Shown here: positions 11,328 through 21,100 of the stretch, piece after piece | Position numbering within the stretch: the first letter of the stretch is position 1 | Layout of the letters: each line of letters opens with the position of its first letter | Source of the DNA: Limnomonas spitsbergensis | Lineage: Eukaryota; Chlorophyta; Chlorophyceae; Chlamydomonadales | DNA length: 64,000 bases | Direction of reading: 5' to 3' | NCBI GenBank assembly: GCA_037349105.1 | Contig: JAYJMM010000082.1 | Span: 1,488,001 to 1,552,000 of the forward strand | Made by a program: the position numbers and the translations under genes | The notes under the pieces: generated by a model | What the model was told of the DNA's origin: nothing | Seen by the model: only the letters and a program-made list of their open reading frames with translations | The model's database searches: none

Positions 11328-11799
11328 CCCCCTTGATCCCCTACGCCGGTCTTGCCATAGCAGTTGTAGACCATGTGGCCCAAGAGTGGAGGGAAAGCAG
11401 GCGAAGACAAAACATGAAAAGGCCCGCCCTGGAAAAGGGGAACTAAATTAGATTACCCTGCCCATGAAGATGATGTGCTGTGTTCACCAAGGTAGCTGGG
11501 GAACTACTGAATGTATCAATTGGCTGGAGCTGTGACCTTGTGCTTTGTTGAGAGGCGATTCACACCGGCGAACTGAATGTGGCAGTTGGTCGAAGTGAAC
11601 CCACGCTATCTCGCGTTCCCAATCCGACCGATGGAGACCGATTCACACCAGATATATTCTCCAAAGTAGCGAAATTGTATTCCTCTTACTTCCAAGATGG
11701 GACATTCTATTGATTGCCTGCTTCCATTGCTACTTGTTGTTGTCGCGAGTCTACATCGTACCACATTGATCGCCGTCATTGCTTGGGCTGTCCTGACTG
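11328..11799. other. Older locus, segment 1 (left of copy A)
   Basis: A short non-element segment squeezed between two retroelements. Its end joins directly to 23392 once copy A and one ACTG duplication are removed. Across that join a plus-strand reading frame continues (about 11699-11799 into 23392-23618: VIAWAVL then TELMDISEAPGRIAW), so the insertion hit a once-continuous frame of unknown function. The stretch at 11551-11568 shares GAGGCGATTCACACC with the reverse complement of 37117-37141, a short dispersed host repeat. Confidence 0.55.
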
Positions 11800-11860
11800 T
11801 GTCGCGGCACAGAGGTGCACCCTAAGGAATGGGTGCACCAAGCGAAAAGAACACAAGACG
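11800..11860 (-). repeat. 61-bp end unit, inverted, left terminus of copy A
   Basis: Reverse complement of the unit at 22465-22525, identical over 60 bases. It runs from TGTCGCGG to AACACAAGAC and contains the internal palindrome GGTGCACC...GGTGCACC. Homology to the protease gene of copy B starts immediately after it (GTTCACTGC). Confidence 0.85.
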
Positions 11861-12001
11861 TTCACTGCTCTGTTCGGGAACCCGGATAGCATACATTTCA
11901 GAGCGATCCATGATGTTGCTGGGGGTATCCTCACTTTCAGACCAAACGGGTCTTCTTATGTCCTTGAGCTGCCGGTATCGACTGTGCGATCTGATAACTA
12001 G
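11861..12001 (+). pseudogene. C-terminal fragment of family 2 aspartic protease
   Basis: Encodes FTALFGNPDSIHFRAIHDVA through STVRSDN, nearly identical to the last 46 residues of the complete protease frame at 28072-29046. The catalytic part is missing because copy A starts here. The reading frame happens to stay open upstream through the inverted 61-bp unit and into flanking DNA, but that longer frame has no family support. The stop codon is TAG, as in copy B. Confidence 0.8.
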
Positions 12002-12268
12002 ACGCATACAGCACCTTTCAACTCTGCACGATTTGCATCGTGTAGATTTGGGGGGGGGAGTGTGCTGCTGACTGTGATGACACAATATTTCACATCACTC
12101 AATCTGCTCTGCTTCCCTCCTCCTCACTGCTGCAGATCTACTCCTACAAGTGAGTACCAGTCTTCATACTGCACTACCCCTGATTACGGTGTAGTGGACT
12201 CTGTTAGTATCAGTAGTTAGTGTTTGCTTGTATAATGCTGAGCACCTTGGTGCCTGTCATTTACGCAG
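12002..12268 (+). promoter_or_regulatory. Inter-frame module between protease and accessory frame 1, copy A
   Basis: Contains, in order, a hairpin around CTGCACGAT/ATCGTG, a run of nine G (12050-12058), AGTGTG, a pyrimidine-rich stretch ending CTGCAG, a splice-donor-like GTGAGTACC near 12160, a second hairpin built on GCACTACC/GGTGTAGTG, and finally TTTACGCAG directly before the ATG at 12269. The same order occurs at 29047-29315 with about 90% identity. It may be an intron, a subgenomic promoter or an internal translation signal; the sequence alone does not decide. Confidence 0.5.
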
Positions 12269-13060
12269 ATGGCGATCCCTCCTGCCCGGGATAGACCATT
12301 GAACAGAACATGGCTTGGGGAACAACACCCCGTAGCGGTACCACGAGAATATTTCTCTACCTTGCACTGCTGGAGCGATGCGCCTCATAGAATCCATCAG
12401 TGGCCGTCTTTACACAACCACCATGCGATTAGGCAATTTAACCAGCTAGAAAGGCTGCCGCGTCGCCTTTGGTGGGACAGCCTTTCTCCTGATGAGGCCG
12501 CTGAACAGCTCCCTAAATACGCTCAGCGGACACCCATTGCAGCCCAGGTTGTCTCTGATGAGATGAACCAAATCGCAGACGACATAGTTCTCCTCTGCAC
12601 TGTAGACACCTCACCAGCATTGCTGTATGCAATTGGAGCTGGCCTTTATGGCTTGGACTTAGTTGCGTGGAATGGGCCATGGGATGAGCCGGTCTGGCCC
12701 CTTTCTAGATGTGGATTTGGAGTTCTGCAATGCGATCGTTCCTATCCAGAGGCGCTGCACATTGTAGAACAACACTACATAATAAAGGGAATGCAGCAGG
12801 TCAGGTCCAAGGGCCTCATCCTCCGAGACTTCTGGGTTGGATACCAGCATCAGCGCTTTAGACTGTCTGAATGGGCAAGATCCCTAAGAGGATACTCAGC
12901 ACCTGGGTTCCCATTAGGCGCCACTAGAGCGATGCTGTGGCTCGGCAGGCCCCTTAACATCTTCAGAGAGAATGAACGGCGGCACTGCCCGACAGCGCCG
13001 GTCCCTCTCATCCCTGGAGACGTCGTGTTTGGCCCTGAGCCTGCACCTGCTGCCCCTTAG
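12269..13060 (+). CDS. Accessory frame 1 of family 2, copy A (unknown function)
   Basis: A 263-codon frame beginning with ATG immediately after CGCAG. No known domain is recognised. The protein is rich in Trp and His, with a C-terminal part reading FWVGYQHQRFRLSEWARSLRG that weakly recalls the W...RLWWQRHPRG stretch of the unknown domain in family 1. The matching frame in copy B (29316 onward) is so diverged that only scattered identities remain (AAxVI, YAIGA), although flanking non-coding DNA and pol are nearly identical. Position between protease and RT is unusual for Ty3/gypsy elements. It could be a structural or envelope-like protein, but nothing in the sequence proves this. Confidence 0.6.
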   Translation: MAIPPARDRPLNRTWLGEQHPVAVPREYFSTLHCWSDAPHRIHQWPSLHNHHAIRQFNQLERLPRRLWWDSLSPDEAAEQLPKYAQRTPIAAQVVSDEMNQIADDIVLLCTVDTSPALLYAIGAGLYGLDLVAWNGPWDEPVWPLSRCGFGVLQCDRSYPEALHIVEQHYIIKGMQQVRSKGLILRDFWVGYQHQRFRLSEWARSLRGYSAPGFPLGATRAMLWLGRPLNIFRENERRHCPTAPVPLIPGDVVFGPEPAPAAP

Positions 13061-13212
13061 GTAATTGAACTGATAAATTAACTTTTGTCTTTCAATTATT
13101 GCTTGCGCAGTTTCAAGTACTTGAAGTGAGTACTTCTGCGATCAACTAGCAACGATGAACCACCGTCTGAATACGGTGTAGTTACTTGCTGAACAGCAGC
13201 AGTTGTTTTGTC
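13061..13212 (+). promoter_or_regulatory. Inter-frame module between accessory frames 1 and 2
   Basis: Begins with the donor-like TTAGGTAATTG at the stop codon, then a pyrimidine-rich stretch ending TTGCGCAG, then a short segment followed by GTGAGTAC, then a hairpin with ACCGTCTGAATACGGTGTAG and an acceptor-like GAACAG. It repeats the order of elements found in the module at 12002-12268, including the loop CTGAAT/CTGATT. Confidence 0.45.
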
Positions 13213-13950
13213 ATGAGAAGTCCTTCTCATGCCAGAATCACTTCTGGTGTAAATCTAGCCTCTCGTAGATTTATACATGCTTCACAATTAATGTCTGGAA
13301 GGGCTTACCGCCTGGAATATATTGGGAGCTCAGCTGTCGCTTGCATGTTCAGAATTCCTGGCATGGGTGACACTGAATTAAATATTGAGGATGCTAGTGC
13401 ACTGTACCCCTCTGCAGGGATAGCAGCAGATAAACCTGTTAGCAAATCCTTGGCGCAGTACCGCTTTGATGTAATCAAAGAGGTCATTAGGTTGCAGGAT
13501 GCTAGACTTCTGACCAGTATCACTCAGCTAAAAGATGCTAGGGATGAACTTGACCAGGATTCGGATGCGTCTGAAGACCTCACGGTCGACAGAATCTCTG
13601 AATTAAGGTTGACATGCGAGAGTGCAAAATCAGACATCATCAGTCATCAGCTGCTGTTTGATTGGTACAAATACATTGCCATGTCTGAATTTGAATACCC
13701 TTTGCCTAGAGCATTTCATATTGCTTGGGAAACTGAGGCAAGCCTTAAATGGCAATATTGCCCAACAGTAGAACCCTTATCTGATGATGATGAAATTCTA
13801 TTGAATAAATCTGACTTACATGTGTACAAAGATAGACCTGCTGATGTGCAGCAACCTGATGGCACATTTGATGTGCCAGTAAAATTCATCAGGTTTCCCT
13901 GGGTGTTTGGGGTTGGTCCATCAAGACCAATCCCAACTCAATTGTCTTAA
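13213..13950 (+). CDS. Accessory frame 2 of family 2, copy A (unknown function)
   Basis: About 245 codons from the first ATG at 13213; the frame is open slightly further upstream. The middle (residues about 75-150) is predicted helical, with a leucine-rich, charged pattern and an acidic patch (DQDSDASEDL). The C-terminus ends FPWVFGVGPSRPIPTQLS. No catalytic motif is recognised. It lies between accessory frame 1 and a basic frame, in the region where Ty3/gypsy elements normally have nothing between protease and RT. Copy B has lost this gene in its internal deletion, so conservation cannot be judged here. Confidence 0.55.
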   Translation: MRSPSHARITSGVNLASRRFIHASQLMSGRAYRLEYIGSSAVACMFRIPGMGDTELNIEDASALYPSAGIAADKPVSKSLAQYRFDVIKEVIRLQDARLLTSITQLKDARDELDQDSDASEDLTVDRISELRLTCESAKSDIISHQLLFDWYKYIAMSEFEYPLPRAFHIAWETEASLKWQYCPTVEPLSDDDEILLNKSDLHVYKDRPADVQQPDGTFDVPVKFIRFPWVFGVGPSRPIPTQLS

Positions 13951-14115
13951 CATTTTTTTTTAAATGATGGGACCTTGTTCAGCACTCATCCTACTCACAC
14001 TAACAGATCACTTCTTTCAGTAATGACTGTTAGTGGGGGGGGGAAGTGTGTCATGAAGTGCTGTTCATTATCTAATGATGTGATAACTAATTCTTATTAC
14101 TTATCACACCCTCAG

Positions 14116-15003
14116 ATGCCCAGACAGCCCAAACTCAGCAAGTCTGACCGCGACCATGCTCAGCTGGTCAGTGACAGGGCCATCCTCAGCGACGGCTACA
14201 AGATCATCGAGGCACAGGCACGGATCCTGCTCAAGGAGCGAGCAGCAGCTGCCGCCAGGCAGGAAGCTAGGCGCCGCAGCGCCGCGGCTTCTACCAAGCA
14301 CAAGGCAACGGGCGGCGCCTCCGGCTCCAACGACAGCAGAGGTGAAAACCCGGCTGGCCGAAGGAGCCAGACTGAAGGGCGAATGCAACCGCCTCAGGGC
14401 ATGCATGGGGCCTGGAAGTCCGGTGGTGACGAGGCCCTTCCTCAAATGAAGGCGCCCAAACCACCGCTCGACGATGAGGAGCGGAAGCTGCGCAAGGAGC
14501 GCAAAAAGTTGAGAAGGCAACAGCAGAGGGAAGAGGAGCTGAACCATGATCTGGATCAGCACAACCAGCTGCGGCCCATCCCTGAAGCTGCTGCCGAGTC
14601 AGCACCTGACCGTATGGATCTCGACGATCACACAGCGGCAACTTCAGAGCATGCTGCAGCTCCATCCGGCGATGGTGGGTCCACGAGGCAGCTGCGCAGT
14701 GCAGCAAGGTCTTTTGTCCCCGTCACATCTATTGAGGGCGCAGCGCGGTACGATGGACGAGGCACGCCATCCTACCGCGAGGAAATCAAGACGAGCCTCA
14801 CGCCAACTATGATGGCGCAGCTCACCATCCTCGTTCGTAGCAAGAACTACGAACAGGTACGTGAGTGGTGGAAGATGTACAAGGCCACCTGTGTGTTCCG
14901 CAAGCGCAGGGACAAAACCGACATTTTGGCAGATATAGCAGTGTTTGCTGCTGAGGTCGCAGAGGTTACTGTTCAGGAGATTCTGGGCAGCCTTAACTCC
15001 TGA
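14116..15003 (+). CDS. Accessory frame 3 of family 2 (basic, coiled-coil-like), ends in TGA in frame with pol
   Basis: A 295-codon frame with its ATG directly after CCCTCAG. The N-terminal two thirds are strongly charged, with runs such as RKLRKERKKLRRQQQREEE, suggesting a nucleic-acid-binding or coiled-coil segment. The C-terminal 90 residues look globular (MAQLTILVRSKNYEQVREWW). The frame ends at a single TGA (15001-15003), after which the same frame stays open into pol. An alternative is a GT-AG intron from the strong donor CAGGTACGTGAG (about 14855) to TTCCTTTGCAG (15113). A nine-G run lies upstream at 14035-14043. Confidence 0.55.
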   Translation: MPRQPKLSKSDRDHAQLVSDRAILSDGYKIIEAQARILLKERAAAAARQEARRRSAAASTKHKATGGASGSNDSRGENPAGRRSQTEGRMQPPQGMHGAWKSGGDEALPQMKAPKPPLDDEERKLRKERKKLRRQQQREEELNHDLDQHNQLRPIPEAAAESAPDRMDLDDHTAATSEHAAAPSGDGGSTRQLRSAARSFVPVTSIEGAARYDGRGTPSYREEIKTSLTPTMMAQLTILVRSKNYEQVREWWKMYKATCVFRKRRDKTDILADIAVFAAEVAEVTVQEILGSLNS

Positions 15004-15132
15004 AGTGTTGCGCAGGCTAGGAAGTGCAGTTTAGAGGCTCTCATCAGAAAGCGTCATCCTGAATTTCGACCTGCGCATCCCCTTAGGGGCTCTGCTTTTG
15101 TTGTTCCTTTGCAGAGTTTGGGTAACAAGCCT

Positions 15133-18100
15133 ATGCTGCGCCGTGCTAGAGCTAGGGAACTTGCTCAGCTGCGCGCTAAGCGTATTGCTATTCTCATTGA
15201 GTTTTGGGCCAAGAAAGTCAGTAGATCTCGCAGGGTTCAGAGGATTGCTGATGACAAGCTCAAGGCTGAACTGCTTAGGTCTGACAGGTTACGAGTTGTG
15301 ACTTTGAAGATTGATGTCTGTAAATCTGTGCGGTGCCCTGGTCCTGCTATCACTCACAGAACGCAGCATCTCCTCAGAATGCAACCCACCATAATGAAAT
15401 GGATCTTCTATCTCTGGCTGATAGCCACAGCATTCCTGTTCACACCTGTTAACAGTATGAGAACTCACAATGCCCCAGCTCAGGTTTTTGATTTAACCCG
15501 CAGCATCGCACGAGACCAGTATTCAAGAGAAGTATTAGGATCTTCACTGATCACGCAGACAGGTATCTCTTACTCAGCAGATATTCAACATTACACAGAT
15601 CCAGCGTTGTTGAATGACCTGTTGTCACCTGATGAGCTTCACGAAGGAGTCCCTATTGAGGGATCTTGGTCTTTAGATAATATGACACCTGACAGTCCAG
15701 CAGATCCTGTAGAACCTGATAAACATTTCAAGATGGAACAAGGTCGGACCCTGGGCAATCATGCTGATATTAGTGAGATTGAGAGGCAGCAGTTCCAGGA
15801 TGAACTAGGAGATATTATCCAGGCACAAAGCGCTTATAAATTGTCTGACTTGACAGGTTATGAAGGATCAGTTCTTCCCTTCACCATAGGTCCCCCTGGA
15901 GAGACTATAACTTTGCCCCCATGTATTATTCTCAGAAAGGCTCGCAGGAGGTCACCCATGGAGAAAGAAGTTATGGACGAACACATGACCCCTCTCATGG
16001 AAGCTGGATTCATCAGTGAGTGTCCCCGGCCCCTTATGATACATGAAGCAGTTATAGCTGCCAAGAAGGATCTCGTGACTGGCGCTTGGACTCATAAAAG
16101 ATGCTGTATTAATTATGGTAAAGCATCTGGAGGCATTAATGCCTTTACACCTCCCGACGTGTACCCTCTACCCCTGCCTGAAGAATTGTTTGGAAGAACT
16201 GAAGGTTGTACTGTATTCTCCGTTTGTGATATGAAATCTGGTTTCGGTCAAACTTCACTGTCTGAAGAATGCAGGGACATGACTGCGTTCTGGTGGAATG
16301 ATCGGTGTTGGAAAACTAACCGAAATACCTTTGGCCTTACTAATATGCCTGCATACTTCCAGAGAGTCATGAATACTGTAATAACTGAAGCAGGCCTTGA
16401 TCACTGTTGTGTATGTTTTATAGATGATATCCTGGTCTTTACCAAAGATCTTGCATCACACAAAGCTGCACTGAAACTGCTGTTTGCTGCCCTCAAGAAT
16501 TGTCATATGAAGGTGCATCCAGGAAAATGCAAGTTTCTGTTTAACAGCCTGGAGTACCTGGGCCATATGATTGGAACCACAGGTATTTCACCTAGTGAAA
16601 CCAAGGTCTTGGCAATCAGAGCTTTACCCACGCCCACTACTGTGCATGAACTGCGTCGTGTCATTGGCTTTGCTAATTATTACCGATGTTATGTTCCTAA
16701 CTTTTCTGTCATCTCCAGCCCCCTTACAGAGTTGTTTAAGAAGGACACTCCTTGGCTGTGGACAGCTGAGAGAGATAAGGCATGGGAACACCTAAAAGAT
16801 GAACTCTGCAAACCTGGTAACGCATTGCGCACACCTGATAAAAAACGCCGTTACATCCTTCACACAGATTGGTCACAGAAAGGCATGTCAGCCGTTCTGG
16901 GTCAAAAAGATGATGATGGAAAGGAATATCTAGTAGCCTGCATCAGCAGGACTTGCAATGTGCATGAGGCTAATTATGGGTCTTACAAGGGAGAAATGTT
17001 AGCCGCAGTATGGGGAGTGAGAGCCTTCCGCTATTATCTGCTTGGGGCTAAAATACCATTTCTAATAATAAGCGATCATAAAGGGTTGTCTTGGCTTATG
17101 TCTAATAAAGAATTAGAGGGGCAGTATGCTCGCTGGTCTGTCATGCTCTCGCCGTTCTCATATGAGCTTGAATACAAACCAGGTGTTAAACATATTGTTG
17201 CCGATGTCCCTAGCATGTTCCCTGTTCAGTCAGATCTGGACTGGACAGGCACAAAAGAGAGTCACTTCGCAACGACGTGGCCCTTTTACTACAACTCTGC
17301 ATTCTGTGGATCAGGTGTAGACACTGATTTGACTGCTAATAGTTCTAAAAGAGCGTATTCCCTTATGGCTGCTTGTTTGTCAAGAACGCCCCAGAGTGCA
17401 GTCCCGTGGGGATTTGCCATAGAACCATTTGGTCCTGCAATAGATCCTGATCCAGCTCCTGAGGAGCAAGGTGTTGCTGGATTCCAAATGATTTCTGAGG
17501 ATGCTGAAGTGTCTTTTCCTTCACCTACCGAGTGGCCAGGCCTACCTAGAACCCGAGCCATTTGGCCTTCTCCCACCTTCGGCTCATCTGTTACAAACCA
17601 CATTCATTCGTTGGCTACTAAACTGATGGTTCCTGATGACACGGATGATATGAGTTGCTGTAATGCATTTGATACTGCAGCTGCTTTTGATTTTGAAATT
17701 AATGGCATTTCTTCATTTTCCACTCGCATTCATGTGCCGCAGATGGACACGCTGTCGGAGAAACAAAAAGCTCTAAGAGGAACAGCTTCTTCAAGAGTTG
17801 AAGATTGCCGCTTGCTTTTGCAGGATTTGCCTCCTTCCCACTATACTTCACTGCAGGTGCAAGAACTGTCGAAAGAAGGCAATCCTACTGGAAAGGGGAT
17901 TCGATCAATAAATTCTACACCTGTTCCTCAAACCAGCATTCTTACTGCTGTGCAAGAAGGTGTGTCACTTATTGAGCTGTTTGGTGGTATGTGCGGAGGG
18001 TTAGAATGCATGCTGAGAAATGGCATTCGCATCAACCACTATTACTATGCTGACATTGATAATGGCGCAAGGGTTTGTGCCAAACACATACTTAAGTTGC

Positions 18101-21100
18101 TCATGGACGAATATCCCAATCTGTTGGGTCATGATGCTATTGCTGTCACATTCAACCAACTGCCGCAGGATGTGTACGAAATAAATGAAAGACATCTCAT
18201 TAACATTGGATGTCTTGATGGTACCCAATGGATGCTAACAGCAGGGTTTATGTGCACTGACCTGTCCTCTGCAGGGAAACGTACAGGATTACAAGGAGAG
18301 AAAAGTTCCACATTTTTTCCTCTTATTAAAATTCTAGGATCTCTGCAGCATATGCAACAAGGGAGACGACCACCCATGTACCTAATTGAGAATGTTGCTG
18401 TACAATTTGCTATTGCAAAATCGCAGGCTATGACAGCAGGATTCCAGGAACTTACGGAAAGGCTGGGACACACAGTATGTTTTGACGCTGTTGCTGTAGG
18501 TAGCTATGCCCACAGGCTGCGTAATTATTGGCAAAATATATGTTCCCCTGCTTCTTTGCAGTTGGTTATGATGTCCTTTGTCCGTGATGATACATTGCGC
18601 CTGACTGACATATTGGACCATGGAAGAAATCCCCGTACCTGTTTCAAAGTCAACAGGTACCCATATCATCCAGCCAATATATTGAACGAACCTCTACGAG
18701 TTTTTCCTACAATGGTTGCTAGGATTGAATCTTATGCGTTCCGTCCCAACCCTGAATATGAACCTGGACTTGTTTTGGAAACTGATCAAGCAGGAATTGT
18801 CACTAGACACGCCCTGACTATTCATGAGCGTGAACGTGCCATGGGATATGCGACTGACTGTACTGCTGGCAAAGACCTGATCTTTTCTGTGCGTCACAGA
18901 ATCGTTGGAGGCGCTTTCGATGCAAATGCTGTCAGTCATCTGCTTGCTGTGGGAATTGCAGTTCGATTTGCAGATATTCCGCCTTCGCAGGAAATTTTTT
19001 CTGCATTCAATAACTTTCTCCCTCATTCCTTTGCCACTTCAGGACTGGAGCTGGGGGGGGATAGTGATCAGATATCTCAGCAGCTTAATCATTTATTTGC
19101 TGCTGGAGATTCCCTGATCTTACATGCAGCTCAGTCCTTAGCGGCTGAGTTCATAGAGCAACCCATGACTCGTGAGGAAGAGTCTCATTCATTTGCAGAT
19201 ATCTGGCTGGATAATAATGCTATGCAATATTTGAGGCGTACCACTGACACAATGTTGCCCATGCTGACCCCTGTAGAACGCAAGCGTCTTCAACGACGAG
19301 CTGCGCTCTATCTATGGTCTGCTGAAAAGAGTATTCTTTATCGACGAATGCCAGGCGGTACAACCAAGGTGGTACCACCCCCTGGTGACCGGTTGGCACT
19401 CGTTCACAAAATGCATGTAGAGAATGGTCATTATGGCAGGCGCCGCACGACGGGGCTTGTCATGATGACTCACTGGTGGGTTGGTTTATATAACGACTGC
19501 AAAAGAGTGGTCCAGTGCTGCGAGGCCTGTGATTACACTAAAGTATCGTTTAATGCTATGCAGCCCGTTATGCATCCCTTACCCATCAGAGGACTTATGT
19601 ACCGCTGGCACCTGGATCTTTCTGGTCCTTATACGGCCTCTAACCGTGGCCACACCTATGTTATGGTAGCTGTAGAAAGCTACTCTAAATGGATTGAGGT
19701 ATTTCCTATGACTGCTAAATCATCTAAAGAAGTAGCTTACCATTTCCTGCACGGCATATTGGCACGATTTGGGGCATGCGCTGAAGTTGTCACAGACGGT
19801 GGTGGGGAGTTTCAGGGTGAAATGGACCCGCTGCTTGTCCGTGCCATGATTGATCATAGAGTCACCAGTTCTTTCCATCCCCAAGCCAATGGGCAAGCGG
19901 AAAGGCTGGTAAAGACTGTAAAAACTGCATTATCAAGGCACTTGCACGTTTCAAGAGAGCCTCGAGAATGGGACATGTATTTACCCTGGATAGCACTCGG
20001 GTACCGAGTCACTAAGCATGCTAGCACCTTGATGAGTCCCTACCAGCTGCTGTTTTCCTGTGAACCAGTCATCCCTCCCGCTATCATGGAAAGGTTGAAT
20101 GGGGATCAGGCAGTGGATTACCTGGATGTGGATGCTGCTGCTGAACTTGTACTGTCCCGTTCTGAATTGCTAGCCAAGAACTGCGTGATGGTCGGCCAGA
20201 ATCTTCTGGTTGCTCAACAGCGAGATACCCTGCGTTACGCAAGGCTTCGTAGTGGAGGTTACCTCCCATCAATAGCTAAGTATACTGAGGGGCAGTTTGT
20301 GTATGTGCGGGATGAGAACCGGCTGCACTCCACTGCAAGACCTTACGTGCTTCGAGTGTTTGATGTACGGCCAAGTGGAGTCATTATCCTGGTTGGTCGC
20401 AATGGGGTGACTGTGGCTGAGAACGCTATTAACTGCGCACCATGTCATCTGCCCATAGAGGGACTCTTACCCCCATCCAAAAGATGGCAAAAGCCAGCAC
20501 TAGATTTCCCTTGCCAGAGATGTCTGCTGCCTGATAATGCTAAGAAAATGATTCTGTGTGGCAGTTGTGGTCGAGGCACTCACACGTATTGTTTGGTACC
20601 ACGGCTTACTACTGTCCCTGCTGGTTACTGGATTTGTGAGCAATGTAGGACTGCTGGAGCTGATGCTACTGGTGCTGCAAGACGTGATGTTGCGGCGGAG
20701 CTGGAGGAACCAGCGGCCGCTGTGACAGGTTACCAGCTGCGGCCTGCTAAGCAAAAGAAGGCAGGAAGGGTGATGGGAGCCGCCAATGGCGGTGGCCTTG
20801 GTGAGGATGAAGGAGAAGGACCCGCCGAAGACAGGGAAGATGACGCAGATTGTCTTGCCGGGACCGCCGCAGGCGGTGCCGGAAGCAATGCGAATGAGCC
20901 TGTCGGGATTGGCGCAGTTGTCAGCAAAGGGGAAATCACTGAGGAGGCGCAACCTGATGATCAGCGCCCTACCCGTGCATCCGTGAGAATCCGCGTCCCC
21001 AACAAGAGGTTCGAAAGTCATGTCACTCATCCTTGGGTGCCCTCAGATTTCATCAACTGGGGTGTTCGCGGAGATGCGGTGGATGCCCTCAAGTCCTTGA

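Noticed and set aside
11714..12001. A 95-codon frame as a complete small gene
   Set aside because: Its first half translates flanking DNA and the inverted 61-bp unit; only the last 46 codons are protease.
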